A stretch of 64,000 bases of DNA from Mycobacterium sp. Aquia_216 (GTDB taxonomy: Bacteria > Actinomycetota > Actinomycetes > Mycobacteriales > Mycobacteriaceae), in the NCBI RefSeq assembly GCF_026723865.1, contig NZ_CP113529.1:5022001-5086000 (forward strand), written 5' to 3'. Within the stretch, counting starts at the first letter, position 1. Each line of letters begins with the position of its first letter. This document shows, one piece after another, positions 33,683 through 42,617 of this stretch. The notes beneath the pieces are model-generated. The model made no database searches. It had not been told where the DNA came from and saw only the letters and a program-made list of their open reading frames with translations. A program made the translations under genes and the position numbers.

Positions 33683-34788
33683 ACCTCGAACTCACCGACG
33701 AGCAGATCGCACTGCGGGACACCACGCGGCGCTTTCTCGCTGACAAGGCACCGATTTCGGGCCACGTGCGCGAATTGCTCGACGACCCGGCCGGCGTCGA
33801 CGACGCGGTCTGGCGCGGCCTGGCCGACCTCGGTACCACCGGGCTGTTGGTGCCGGAGGAACACGGTGGCGCCGGGATGACCATGGTCGAAGCCGGCGTC
33901 GTCGCCGAGGAGCTCGGCGCCGCGCTGCACCCGGGGCCATGGTTGTCCACCGCGGTGGCCGTGCCGCGCACGTTGGCAAAGATCTGCGACAGCGACAGTG
34001 CCGCAACGCTTTTAGCCGGAATCGCCGACGGGACGATGATCGCTACCGTCAGCTTACTGGACTTCGAGAAGGTCGCGGCCGAGGCGGCGGGCGAGGGCAT
34101 CGTGCTGCGGGGCGAACTCGGCGAGGTGTCCGATGCCGAGGCGGCCGACGTCCTGCTGGTTTTCGCCGAAGACTCAGAGGGCATCGGGCTTTTCGCGGTG
34201 GACACCGACTCCCCCGGGTTTTCCGCGCGGCCCGCGCGCGGTATCGACCAGACCCGCAAACAGTTTCGCGTCGAGCTCGACGGCACGCCCGCGCAGCGGC
34301 TGGCCACGGCCGCACCGACCGACGTTTCGGCGGTGATCGACGACGTGCTGATCGCCACTGCCGCCGACGCGCTCGGCGCCGCGCGGGCCGTCATGGACCT
34401 CGCCGTCGAATACGCAAAAGTCAGAAAGCAATTCGGCCAGGTCATCGGAGCGTTCCAGGCGGTCCAGCACCTGTGCGTCGACATGTACGAGACAGTCGAG
34501 CTGGCCCGCAGCGGAGTGATCCACGCGCTCTGGGCCGCCGACGCCGAGCTTGCATCCGACGAACGGCATCTTGCCGCGCTACGGGCGAAGGCGTTCGCCG
34601 GGCGACTGGCCACCGTGGGCGACACCGCCATCCAGGTGTTCGGAGGTATCGGCTACACCTGGGAGCACGACGCACATCTTTACCTCAAGCGCCTGCTGAG
34701 CTGGAGCGCACTTCTCGGAGGTCCCGACCGGTATCTCACCGAAGTCGGTGCGCGCCTTGCCCACAGGTGGGATGGTCCCGGCGGCTAA
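33679..34788 (+). CDS. Acyl-CoA dehydrogenase, subunit 2
   Basis: A 369-residue acyl-CoA dehydrogenase: LGTTGLLVPEEHGGAGMTMV, VEYAKVRKQFGQVIGAFQAV-QH (FAD-binding C-terminal helices) and QVFGGIGYTWEHDAHLYLKR. The middle domain is shortened and diverged compared with subunit 1, as in the second subunits of heterotetrameric FadE pairs. The ATG at 33679 overlaps the upstream stop (ATGA), giving coupled, equimolar synthesis. Confidence 0.88.
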   Translation: MNLELTDEQIALRDTTRRFLADKAPISGHVRELLDDPAGVDDAVWRGLADLGTTGLLVPEEHGGAGMTMVEAGVVAEELGAALHPGPWLSTAVAVPRTLAKICDSDSAATLLAGIADGTMIATVSLLDFEKVAAEAAGEGIVLRGELGEVSDAEAADVLLVFAEDSEGIGLFAVDTDSPGFSARPARGIDQTRKQFRVELDGTPAQRLATAAPTDVSAVIDDVLIATAADALGAARAVMDLAVEYAKVRKQFGQVIGAFQAVQHLCVDMYETVELARSGVIHALWAADAELASDERHLAALRAKAFAGRLATVGDTAIQVFGGIGYTWEHDAHLYLKRLLSWSALLGGPDRYLTEVGARLAHRWDGPGG

Positions 34789-34859
34789 GGCTCTAGAATG
34801 GGGCCGTCACCGCTGTTAGCAGCGCATTTGAGCCGGTTTCCGGGCGGGCAATCTGATAG

Positions 34860-34880
34860 CCTTAACAAAGATTTGGTTCG
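34860..34880. promoter_or_regulatory. Shared regulon operator, copy 5 (autoregulation site)
   Basis: CCTTAACAAAGATTTGGTTC, reading GAACCAAATCTTTGTTAAGG on the minus strand, matches copies 3, 4 and 6. It lies 62 bases upstream of the tandem-TetR start, consistent with autoregulation. Confidence 0.55.
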
Positions 34881-34892
34881 GCAGGAGGACGA

Positions 34893-34940
34893 ATGCGCAG
34901 GTTTGCCCGGTCGCAGTCCTCTCGACCTGTGCACCGTTAG
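34893..34940 (+). CDS. 15-residue leader ORF upstream of the tandem-TetR gene
   Basis: ATG 34893 has the best ribosome-binding site of the region (AGGAGGA, 34883-34889). The ORF encodes MRRFARSQSSRPVHR and stops (TAG) two bases before the ATG of the regulator, which has no Shine-Dalgarno of its own. The arrangement suggests translational coupling: ribosomes finishing the leader restart on the regulator. Confidence 0.45.
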   Translation: MRRFARSQSSRPVHR

Positions 34941-34942
34941 CC

Positions 34943-36238
34943 ATGGCCAAAGCCGAAGCCTTGGCTAAAGGCAAGCGCGTGGTGGCCGACCAGGCCGACG
35001 ACTCCGGCACCCGCCGCACCGAGATCCTGCAAACCGCGGCATCTTTGATCGCATCCTCCGGTTTGCGGACTTCGTTGCAGGAGATCGCCGACGCGGCGGG
35101 GATTCTGCCCGGCAGCCTGTATCACCATTTCGAGTCCAAGGAAGCGATCCTCGTCGAGCTGATCCGCCGGTATCAGGACGATCTGGACCGCATCGGCCGC
35201 AACGCCCAGGCCAAACTGGACGAAGCCGATGCGCGGCCGGCGGCCGAGAAGATCATCGAGCTGGGATCGGCGATCGCCCACTGCGCCGTACGACACCGCG
35301 CTGCCCTGCAGATGTCGTTTTACGAGGGACCGAGCGCGGACCCCGAGCTGATGACACTGACTCGTCAACAGCCCGTCGCGATTCAAGAGGCCATGGTGCA
35401 AACGTTGCGCGCCGGCCGATGGAGCGGCTACATCAAAGCCGATATCGATCTCCCGACGCTGGCCGACCGCATCTGTCAGACCATGATGCAGGTCGGGCTC
35501 GACGTCATGCGCCACAATTCGCCGACCGACCAGGTGGCCGAGCTGCTGTGCCGAATCATCTTGCAGGGCTTGGCAGCCCGACCGCCGGCCGATTCGGCGT
35601 TGGACCGCTCCAACGCCTTCGCGGCCGCCAGCGACGTCGTCGAATCGTGGGCCGACGACAGCGATGCCGACCCCAGCGATAAGGCCGCCCATGTGCGCGC
35701 GGTGGCGCGAAGCGAGTTCGGTCGCAAAGGCTATGAGGTCACCACGATCCGGGATATCGCGTCGGCGGCCGGTCTGGGCACCGGAACCGTCTACCGGGTG
35801 ATCGGTTCCAAGGACGAACTGCTCGATTCCATCATGCGGTCGTTCGGTCAGAAGGTGGAGGCCGGCTGGGTGAGCGTGCTGCGCTCGGATGCCACACCGA
35901 TCGAGAAGTTGGACGCACTGAGCTGGGTCAACGTCAACGCGCTGGACCAATTCTCCGACGAATTCCGGATCCAGCTGGCATGGATGCGGCAGTCGCCGCC
36001 GACCACCAACCCCGGCTGGTCGTATCCCACCCGGCTGCGGCAGATGAAATCGCTGCTCTCCGCGGGGATCCGTTCCGGCGAGATCAGCATCGAAACTCCG
36101 TCGGCCGCCATGCTGGCGCGCTGTGTAATCGGAATTCAGTGGATACCGGAGAACATTCTGCGCGCGATAGGCATACGCGCGTCCCTGCTGCACGCTCGCG
36201 ACACGGTTCTGCGTGGCGCCGCCGTCCGCGGCAAGTAA
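34943..36238 (+). CDS. Tandem TetR-family regulator (two HTH units in one chain)
   Basis: A 431-residue protein containing two TetR halves. The first HTH is at about residues 20-70 (TEILQTAASLIASSGLRTSL, QEIADAAGILPGSLYHHFES), the second at about 250-300 (RAVARSEFGRKGYEVTTIRD, IASAAGLGTGTVYRVIGSKD). Each is followed by a helical ligand-binding-like domain. One chain thus mimics a TetR dimer, as in Mce3R, a lipid-metabolism repressor of M. tuberculosis, and can bind asymmetric operators. The shared operator occurs upstream of this gene and of at least four other cluster promoters, making it the obvious candidate regulator. Confidence 0.9.
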   Translation: MAKAEALAKGKRVVADQADDSGTRRTEILQTAASLIASSGLRTSLQEIADAAGILPGSLYHHFESKEAILVELIRRYQDDLDRIGRNAQAKLDEADARPAAEKIIELGSAIAHCAVRHRAALQMSFYEGPSADPELMTLTRQQPVAIQEAMVQTLRAGRWSGYIKADIDLPTLADRICQTMMQVGLDVMRHNSPTDQVAELLCRIILQGLAARPPADSALDRSNAFAAASDVVESWADDSDADPSDKAAHVRAVARSEFGRKGYEVTTIRDIASAAGLGTGTVYRVIGSKDELLDSIMRSFGQKVEAGWVSVLRSDATPIEKLDALSWVNVNALDQFSDEFRIQLAWMRQSPPTTNPGWSYPTRLRQMKSLLSAGIRSGEISIETPSAAMLARCVIGIQWIPENILRAIGIRASLLHARDTVLRGAAVRGK

Positions 36239-36278
36239 CACCGCCTAGCTCGATCTCGACCGATCCGGCCCCGGTATT

Positions 36279-36301
36279 GAACCAAATAACTGTTACCCAT
36301 A
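36279..36301. promoter_or_regulatory. Shared regulon operator, copy 6
   Basis: GAACCAAATAACTGTTACCC, then ATA, 50-70 bases upstream of the SDR gene at 36351. It matches the copy at 31398 (ACCAAATATCTGTTCC) in 13 of 16 core bases. Confidence 0.55.
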
Positions 36302-36350
36302 CAGTTGAGCAATTAGAACCGCGTTGGCATTATCCGAGAAGGGGATTTCC

Positions 36351-37193
36351 ATGTCTATTGTCGATCGGCTGCGCTACGACGGTAAGCGCGCGCTCGTTGT
36401 CGGCGGCGCGACCGGCATGGGCGCGGCCGCGGCCAAGTCGGCCGCGGAGCTCGGAGCCGAAGTCATCGTGCTGGACTACGCGCCGGTGGACTACGACGTC
36501 GCCCAGTCCGTCCAGGTCGATCTGCGCGACCCCGCCTCCATCGACTCCGCCCTCGAGCAGATCGACGGGCCCATCCACGCCGTCTTCTCGGCCGCCGGAG
36601 TCGCCGACGGAACCACCGACCTGTTGAAGATCAACTTCATCGGCCACCGCCACCTCATCGACCGGCTGCTGGAACGCAACCAGCTCCCCAACGGCTCGGC
36701 CATCTGCTTCATCTCCTCGGTCGCCGGCATGGGCTGGGAGAACGACCTGGAACTGATCAACGAGCTCCTGGCCACGCCGGACTACGCGGCGGCCGTGGCC
36801 TGGTCCGAGGCCCACGAGGCCGAGGGCATCATCCACTACGGCACCAGCAAGAAGATCATCAACCAGTACGTGGCCATGCAGGGCTATCCGCTGGCGAAGA
36901 AGGGTATCCGCATCAACGCGATCTGCCCCGGCCCGACGGACACCCCGCTGGCCCAGGCCAACGCGGACCTGTGGCTGTCCTTCGCCCAGGACTATCGAGA
37001 CGAAACCGGCTCCAAGGTGCACACGCCCGAGCAGATGGGTGACACCATGGCGTTCCTCAACAGCGAGGCCGCGTGCGGCATCAGCGGGATCACCCTGCTG
37101 GTGGACTCCGGCCACACCATGGCCTCGATGACCGGCTCCTACGCCCCCGGCAAGATGATCATCGACATCATCATGGGCAAGGTCAAGCTCTAG
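36351..37193 (+). CDS. SDR, 3-alpha-hydroxysteroid/coniferyl-alcohol-dehydrogenase-like
   Basis: A 280-residue SDR with a short N-terminal segment and the cofactor loop VVGGATGMGAAAAKSAAELG. Asp in VIVLDYAPVDYD indicates NAD preference, FSAAGVADG is the NAG-type motif, and the active site is FISSVAGMGWEND with a long insert before Tyr-Lys in YGTSKKI. The insert and the very short central region are typical of the 3-alpha-hydroxysteroid dehydrogenase/carbonyl reductase group. ATG 36351 follows GAGAAGGGG. It carries its own copy of the shared operator, so it belongs to the same regulon. Confidence 0.87.
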   Translation: MSIVDRLRYDGKRALVVGGATGMGAAAAKSAAELGAEVIVLDYAPVDYDVAQSVQVDLRDPASIDSALEQIDGPIHAVFSAAGVADGTTDLLKINFIGHRHLIDRLLERNQLPNGSAICFISSVAGMGWENDLELINELLATPDYAAAVAWSEAHEAEGIIHYGTSKKIINQYVAMQGYPLAKKGIRINAICPGPTDTPLAQANADLWLSFAQDYRDETGSKVHTPEQMGDTMAFLNSEAACGISGITLLVDSGHTMASMTGSYAPGKMIIDIIMGKVKL

Positions 37194-37212
37194 GCGCGCT
37201 ACCGTCGCAGGC

Positions 37213-37854
37213 ATGGCACGCATCGTCCTCATCGGTGGTCACGGCAAGATCGCGTTGCAACTGGCCCGCATCCTGACCGATCGGGGCGACGAGGTGAGTT
37301 CGGTGTTCCGCAACCCCGACCACTCCGACGACGTCGCTGCCACCGGCGCCAAACCGGTGCTGGCCGACATCGAGCAGCTCGACACGACGGCGCTGGCCGG
37401 ACTGCTGACCGGGCACGACGCAGTCGTCTTCTCCGCAGGTGCGGGCGGCGGTAATCCGGAGCGGACCTATGCCGTCGACCGCGACGCCGCGATCCGGGTG
37501 ATCGACGCCGCCGCGCGGGCGGGCATCAAGCGGTTCGTGATGGTGTCCTACTTCGGTGCGGGTCCGGATCATGGCGTACCGCAAGATAATCCGTTCTTCG
37601 CCTACGCGGAGGCCAAGGCCGCCGCGGATGCCCACCTGCGCGACAGCGAACTGGACTGGACGGTGCTGGGTCCCGGCAGGCTCACACCGGAACCGGCGAC
37701 CGGCCGCATTGCCGTCGGCCAGGGCAAGGGCGAGATCTCACGCGCCGACGTCGCGCTCGTCGCGGCCGCGGTGCTGGCCGACGACTCGACGATCCGGCGG
37801 ACCATCGAATTCAACAATGGGGACATCCCGATCGCGCAAGCGCTGGCAGGCTGA
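37213..37854 (+). CDS. NAD(P)-binding SDR (SDR_a5/NmrA-like)
   Basis: A 213-residue atypical SDR: IVLIGGHGKIALQLARILTD at residues 4-23 (GGHGKI variant of the Rossmann loop), VVFSAGAGGGNPERTYAVDR, and YFGAGPDHGVPQDNPFFAYA-EAK, followed by WTVLGPGRLTPEP. Proteins of this kind are NAD(P)H-binding putative reductases or flavin reductases of unknown substrate. It follows the previous SDR by 19 bases and may be cotranscribed. The metE riboswitch begins about 45 bases after it. Confidence 0.8.
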   Translation: MARIVLIGGHGKIALQLARILTDRGDEVSSVFRNPDHSDDVAATGAKPVLADIEQLDTTALAGLLTGHDAVVFSAGAGGGNPERTYAVDRDAAIRVIDAAARAGIKRFVMVSYFGAGPDHGVPQDNPFFAYAEAKAAADAHLRDSELDWTVLGPGRLTPEPATGRIAVGQGKGEISRADVALVAAAVLADDSTIRRTIEFNNGDIPIAQALAG

Positions 37855-37899
37855 CTAAACTGCATCTCGCAGCTGGTCTGCTTGCGCCGCAACCGCGGC

Positions 37900-38110
37900 G
37901 TACGCATCGAGCGAAGCGGAACGTTAGTAAAGCTTCGTAAGAGGGAACCCGGTGAGAATCCGGGACTGTCCCGCAACGGTATGCAGGAACGACCGCCGTC
38001 AGAGTTTTTGGCAAGCACTGGTCACTGGGTCCGCCCGAAGACTGGGAAGCGACGGCCATTAGGAGCACCACCCGGTGCGCGCCTGCGAGTCCGGAGACCT
38101 GCCAGCCGTG
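37900..38110 (+). ncRNA. Cobalamin (B12) riboswitch controlling metE
   Basis: Signature elements in order: GAGGGAACCCGGTGAGAATC (37941-37960), GGGACTGTCCCGCAACGGT (37962-37980, the conserved ACTGxCCCGCAACGGT), and the B12-box GAGTCCGGAGACCTGCC (38087-38103). In mycobacteria this element represses the B12-independent methionine synthase metE when cobalamin is available and MetH can work. Boundaries are approximate. The 150 bases from here to the metE start form the expression platform; no obvious U-tract terminator is visible, so translational control is likely. Confidence 0.93.
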
Positions 38111-38263
38111 CCGGGCGCGCCGCGTCCGGCGGCTCATCGCCTCGTGGAATGGGCGTTACGCTGCAGCCGTTGCGGTTATGTACCTAGGGGTGCTTACCGC
38201 GTCCGGATCGGCTGCACGTCCGCCGGCGGTGACCACCACGCCGATTGAAGGACGAAGAATACC

Positions 38264-40534
38264 GTGACCCCCCAAGCATTCACCGCGACGGTTGTCGGCT
38301 CTCCGCGCATTGGCCCGAAACGTGAACTCAAGCGCGCGACCGAGGGCTACTGGGCAGGACGTACCAGCCGAGCAGATCTCGAGAACATCGCCGCCACCTT
38401 GCGCCGCGACACCTGGAAGGGCCTGCTCGACGCCGGCCTGGACTCGGTGCCGGTGAACACCTTCTCCTACTACGACCAGGTCCTGGACACCGCGGTCATG
38501 CTGGGCGCGCTGCCGGCCCGGGCGGCACAGGTTCCCGACGACCTGGACCGCTACTTCGCCGCGGCTCGCGGCAACAAAGACGTCGCGCCACTGGAAATGA
38601 CCAAGTGGTTCGACACCAATTACCACTACATCGTCCCCGAGATCGAGCCCGCGACGAAGTTCGCGCTGAACCCGGACAAGGTGCTCTCCGAGCTGAAAGA
38701 GGCTCTTGAACAAGGGATTCCCGCGCGTCCGGTCGTCGTCGGGCCGGTCACCTTCCTGTTGCTGAGCAAAGCCGTCAACGGTGGCGGCGCCCCGATCGAG
38801 CGGCTGCAGGAACTGGTGCCGATTTACTCCGAGCTGCTGTCGCTGCTGGCCGACAACGGCGCGCAGTGGGTGCAGATCGACGAGCCGGCCCTGGTGACCG
38901 ACATCTCGCCCGACGCGCCGGCCCTGGCCGAGGCGGTCTACAACGCGCTGGGCAAAGTGAGCAACCGCCCCGCGATCTACGTCGCCACCTACTTCGGCAA
39001 CCCCGGCGCTTCGTTGGGGGCGCTGGCCCGCACACCCGTCGAGGCAATCGGCGTCGACCTGGTTTACGGTGCCGACACCGCGATCGCCGCGGTGCCCGAG
39101 TTGGCGAACAAGACCCTGGTGGCCGGTGTCGTCGACGGACGCAACATCTGGCGCACCGACCTGGAGGCGGCGCTGGGCAAGCTGGCGACGCTGCTGGGGT
39201 CGGCGGCCACGGTCGCGGTCTCGACGTCGTGCTCCACGCTGCATGTGCCGTACTCGCTGGAGCCGGAGACCGGCCTGGATGATGCGCTACGGAGCTGGCT
39301 GGCGTTCGGGCAGGAGAAGGTCGCCGAGGTGGTGACGCTCGCCCGGGCGTTGCATGAGGGACGCGATACGGTCGCCGAGGCGATCGCGGCCTCCAACGCC
39401 GCCGTGGCAGCGCGCAAGAAGGACCCGCGCCTGCACAACGACCAGCTCCGGTCCCGTATCGACTCGATCGTCGCGGCGGGGACGCACCGGGGCGACGCGG
39501 CCGATCGCCGCGCCAGCCAGGACGAGCGGCTGCGTCTGCCCCCGCTGCCCACGACGACGATCGGATCGTTTCCGCAGACCGTCGAGATCCGCAAGGCGCG
39601 CGCCGCGCTGGTCGCCGGTGAGATCGACGAAGCCGAATACGACCGGCGGATGAAGCAGGAGATCGCCGACGTCATCAAGCTGCAGGAGCAACTCGGCCTG
39701 GACGTGCTGGTGCACGGCGAGCCGGAACGCAATGACATGGTGCAGTACTTCGCCGAGCAGCTGGACGGTTTCTTCGCGACCAAGAACGGCTGGGTGCAGT
39801 CCTACGGCAGCCGTTGCGTGCGGCCGCCGGTGCTCTACGGCGACGTCATCCGCCAGCACCCGATGACCGTGGAGTGGGCGAAGTACGCGCAGTCGCTGAC
39901 CGAAAAGCCGGTCAAGGGCATGCTGACCGGCCCGGTGACAATCCTGGCCTGGTCGTTCGTCCGTGACGACCAGCCGTTGGCCGACACCGCCAACCAGGTG
40001 GCGCTGGCCATCCGCGACGAGACCGTGGATCTGCAGTCCGCCGGGATCGCGGTCATCCAGGTCGATGAGCCCGCGTTGCGCGAGCTGCTGCCGTTGCGTC
40101 GGGCCGATCAGGAGGATTACTTGCGCTGGGCGGTCGGGGCGTTCCGGCTGGCCACCTCCGGCGTCGCCGACTCGACCCAGATCCACACCCACTTGTGCTA
40201 CTCGGAGTTCGGTGAAGTGATCGGCGCGATCTCCGATTTGGATGCCGACGTCACTTCCATCGAGGCGGCACGCTCACACATGGAGGTGCTCGACGACCTG
40301 AACGCGGTCGGCTTCGCCAACAGCGTGGGCCCGGGCGTCTACGACATCCACTCGCCGCGGGTGCCGAGCACAGGCGAGATGGCCGAGTCGCTGCGCGCCG
40401 CACTGCGGGCCGTTCCGGCGGAACGGTTGTGGGTCAACCCGGACTGCGGGCTGAAGACCCGCAAGACCGACGAGGTGACCACGTCGCTGCAGAACATGGT
40501 CGCCGCCGCGCAGGAAGTGCGCGCGGGAGTCTGA
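38264..40534 (+). CDS. metE: Cobalamin-independent methionine synthase
   Basis: A 756-residue enzyme transferring the methyl group of 5-methyltetrahydropteroyl-triglutamate to homocysteine. The N-terminal domain begins [20 protein letters not shown], and the C-terminal catalytic domain begins [17 protein letters not shown]. Zinc ligands are visible as His and Cys in [10 protein letters not shown], Glu in [11 protein letters not shown], and Cys in [13 protein letters not shown] 38264 follows GAAGGACGAAG. It is controlled by the riboswitch upstream, and its stop codon lies inside the first unit of the tandem repeat at 40532. Confidence 0.97.
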   Translation: MTPQAFTATVVGSPRIGPKRELKRATEGYWAGRTSRADLENIAATLRRDTWKGLLDAGLDSVPVNTFSYYDQVLDTAVMLGALPARAAQVPDDLDRYFAAARGNKDVAPLEMTKWFDTNYHYIVPEIEPATKFALNPDKVLSELKEALEQGIPARPVVVGPVTFLLLSKAVNGGGAPIERLQELVPIYSELLSLLADNGAQWVQIDEPALVTDISPDAPALAEAVYNALGKVSNRPAIYVATYFGNPGASLGALARTPVEAIGVDLVYGADTAIAAVPELANKTLVAGVVDGRNIWRTDLEAALGKLATLLGSAATVAVSTSCSTLHVPYSLEPETGLDDALRSWLAFGQEKVAEVVTLARALHEGRDTVAEAIAASNAAVAARKKDPRLHNDQLRSRIDSIVAAGTHRGDAADRRASQDERLRLPPLPTTTIGSFPQTVEIRKARAALVAGEIDEAEYDRRMKQEIADVIKLQEQLGLDVLVHGEPERNDMVQYFAEQLDGFFATKNGWVQSYGSRCVRPPVLYGDVIRQHPMTVEWAKYAQSLTEKPVKGMLTGPVTILAWSFVRDDQPLADTANQVALAIRDETVDLQSAGIAVIQVDEPALRELLPLRRADQEDYLRWAVGAFRLATSGVADSTQIHTHLCYSEFGEVIGAISDLDADVTSIEAARSHMEVLDDLNAVGFANSVGPGVYDIHSPRVPSTGEMAESLRAALRAVPAERLWVNPDCGLKTRKTDEVTTSLQNMVAAAQEVRAGV

Positions 40535-40647
40535 TTTGCGCCGAGCGTGGGGCGCCTCGGGGCCTGATTTGCGCCGAGCGTGGGGCGCCTCGGGGCCTGA
40601 TTTGCGCCGAGCGTGGGGCGCCTCGGGGCCTGATTTGCGCCGAGCGT
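40532..40647 (+). repeat. 33-bp tandem repeat (3.5 copies) starting on the metE stop codon
   Basis: Units at 40532-40564, 40565-40597 and 40598-40630 are identical; a fourth copy is truncated after 17 bases (40631-40647). The unit starts TGATTTGCGCCGAGCGTGGG and continues GCGCCTCGGGGCC, and contains the self-complementary GGGGCGCCTC. The first TGA is the metE stop, so gain or loss of units does not alter the protein. There are no spacers, so it is not a CRISPR. Confidence 0.92.
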
Positions 40648-40697
40648 AACGCCACTGCGATTTTCAGACCTCAGATTTCGCACTGGCGTTACGCTCG
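40641..40697. terminator. Long inverted repeat between convergent genes
   Basis: CGAGCGTAACGCCACTG (40641-40657) pairs with CACTGGCGTTACGCTCG (40681-40697) over 17 bp with a single mismatch; loop 23 nt. It lies between the metE stop and the stop of the convergent DUF3556 gene and overlaps the last, partial tandem-repeat unit. Likely a bidirectional transcription stop. The CGAGCGTAACGCCA element may be a dispersed mycobacterial intergenic repeat. Confidence 0.65.
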
Positions 40698-40702
40698 CGG
40701 AT

Positions 40703-42496
40703 CTACTCCTCGGGCTGAGACTCGGCCCCGGGCTCGGGCTGAGGCTCGGGCTCGGGCTCGACTGGCTCTTCAATGGCGTCCGACAGCACCTGGACCGGCA
40801 CGTCGTCGGCCCAGGGCTGCCGGGTGACCATGTCCGCGACTTTGACGATCCCGCGCTCGAATTCACCGGTCGCGGCGTCCACCAGCCGGTAGGACTGGGT
40901 CTGCCGATGGATCGGCTGCGCGTCGAGTAGCACGACCCGCACTTCACCGGGCAAGAAGCCGCAGCGCTGCTGCATCGCGGCGATCAGCTGCTCGTTGTGC
41001 ATGTGGCCGTCGCCGAAATTCCAGCCGACGGCGGTGCTGCAGATCCGCTCCCCGTCGGTGATGACGTAGTCGTCCTCGTTCTCGCCGGCCATCGCCCGGT
41101 GCGCCAGCGTGAACAACGCCCTGCCGTGAGTGTTCATGGCGCGGAACGCATATCCGAGATACATCGGGATCTGCGCGCGCTCCTTGCCGTACACCTTCTC
41201 CAGCTGGGCCGCGGGCATGCTGGCGATCGAGACCAGGTTGTGGTTGATCTTCTTGTCCGCTGACGGCTTGATACACCACAGCGTGGTGTCCCAGTTGCCG
41301 GCGTAATAGCGCATGCCGGGCAAGAACGAGATCTTGCGCGGAAACAGGTTGCCCGCGATCACGATTCCGGCGATGAACGCGATGAAAATCCCAACCGGGA
41401 CAGGGTTTTTCAGATCGGTCAGACCGGTATGAGCATGGCCGACGAACAGGGCGAACACGCCGAAGATCATGAATACGTTCCATTCCAGCGGCACCCCCAT
41501 CGGGATGGCTGTCAGGATGCCGAGGTGGAAGATCACCATGATCGCCGCGGGAACGGCGGTCCACCAGCCGCCGTGCGCGACGAACAGCGCGATGGGCACA
41601 CACATTTCGACGAAGGTGCTCACGTGGGCGAACAGCCGCGACAAACGTCCCGGTCGCAGGTCGTCGGGGAACTCCTCGAAGAACATCCGCTTGATGAACC
41701 GGGGCCGGAACAACGGATTGTTGGACATCATCGTGGAGATCACGAACGGAAAGTGCTTGTTCAGCTTGGACGTCGCCGCGCCCATCCAGATGATCAGGAA
41801 CACCAGTTTGGCGGCGATGATCATGTCGAGACCGCCGAACAGGAACGTCACCGCCAGCGTCGCGTAGACCTCACCGCGGGCGGCCAGGAAGATGACCTTG
41901 TCACGCAATCCCAGCACGCCGAGGAGCACCAGGACCAGCACGATCCGCCACGTGGGTATCAACCCGACCTGAGTGCCCAGCTCTGGCACCGGGCCGGTGC
42001 CGTCGGCGAACAGCGTCAGGAAGGTCAGCAATAAAAGCAGCCCGTATAGCGCGACATCCACCAGGGTGCGGGCGGTGCCCTTGGTCGCGGGGACGCGTTT
42101 GGGCCACGGGGGCAGCCGGATGGTGTCGGGCCGCAGCCAATACAAGATCGAACCCAGCGGCGGATTGAACCGGTTGTTCAGCGGCCCGAAGCCGCAGCCC
42201 AGCCCGATCACCTCGAAGAGCATCGTGTAGAGCACGACCTTCTCGAACACGATCGGCTCGGAATACCACGACACGACGTTGGTGAACGCCAATCCGCGGG
42301 TGGTCGGCACCGCCAACAACCAGGCGAACAGGATGTAGAGCAGGATCTTGCCGACGTAGAACAAGTGCAGCACGACCGGCGTTCCAAACCCCACCTCGGC
42401 CCAGTGTCGTGCCATCGGCCGGATCTTTTCGCTGCGGCTGAGCTTGTTCCACTCGTCGATGTCGACCTGCGGCAGTTCGGGTTGGAGAAATCCCAT
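40703..42496 (-). CDS. DUF3556 transmembrane protein (Rv1132 type)
   Basis: A 597-residue membrane protein with about ten hydrophobic helices between residues 40 and 400, then a soluble C-terminal region (YAGNWDTTLWCIKPSADKKI ... VGWNFGDGHMHNEQLIAAMQ) and an acidic Pro/Glu tail. This is the DUF3556 family, unique to actinobacteria and of unknown function. The soluble part has His and Cys clusters but no recognisable catalytic motif. A consensus KstR-type operator lies 13 bases upstream of the start, which links it to cholesterol or lipid metabolism. Confidence 0.8.
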   Translation of the reverse strand: MGFLQPELPQVDIDEWNKLSRSEKIRPMARHWAEVGFGTPVVLHLFYVGKILLYILFAWLLAVPTTRGLAFTNVVSWYSEPIVFEKVVLYTMLFEVIGLGCGFGPLNNRFNPPLGSILYWLRPDTIRLPPWPKRVPATKGTARTLVDVALYGLLLLLTFLTLFADGTGPVPELGTQVGLIPTWRIVLVLVLLGVLGLRDKVIFLAARGEVYATLAVTFLFGGLDMIIAAKLVFLIIWMGAATSKLNKHFPFVISTMMSNNPLFRPRFIKRMFFEEFPDDLRPGRLSRLFAHVSTFVEMCVPIALFVAHGGWWTAVPAAIMVIFHLGILTAIPMGVPLEWNVFMIFGVFALFVGHAHTGLTDLKNPVPVGIFIAFIAGIVIAGNLFPRKISFLPGMRYYAGNWDTTLWCIKPSADKKINHNLVSIASMPAAQLEKVYGKERAQIPMYLGYAFRAMNTHGRALFTLAHRAMAGENEDDYVITDGERICSTAVGWNFGDGHMHNEQLIAAMQQRCGFLPGEVRVVLLDAQPIHRQTQSYRLVDAATGEFERGIVKVADMVTRQPWADDVPVQVLSDAIEEPVEPEPEPQPEPGAESQPEE

Positions 42497-42508
42497 GGTT
42501 TCACAGAC

Positions 42509-42522
42509 TAGAACCTGTTCTA
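42509..42522. promoter_or_regulatory. KstR-type operator
   Basis: TAGAACCTGTTCTA fits the published KstR consensus TnnAACnnGTTnnA at every specified position and is extended by one further base pair (CTAGAACCTGTTCTAG, 42508-42523). It is centred about 20 bases before the DUF3556 start and about 100 bases before the divergent small secreted protein. Confidence 0.65.
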
Positions 42523-42617
42523 GCTAAGCGTGCTGAGGATCGCGGATGACATCCTTTGCCCGCAGGTTCTCCGCCGGATAGCGTGACGTCTTGGCACCCG
42601 CTTAGGAGATGTCGCGC

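Noticed and set aside
34937..36241. 434-codon open frame on the minus strand
   Set aside because: Mirror of the tandem-TetR gene; no domain and His/Gln/Arg-rich product.
40532..40647. Possible CRISPR array
   Set aside because: The repeats are directly adjacent without spacers and there are no cas genes nearby, so this is a simple tandem repeat.
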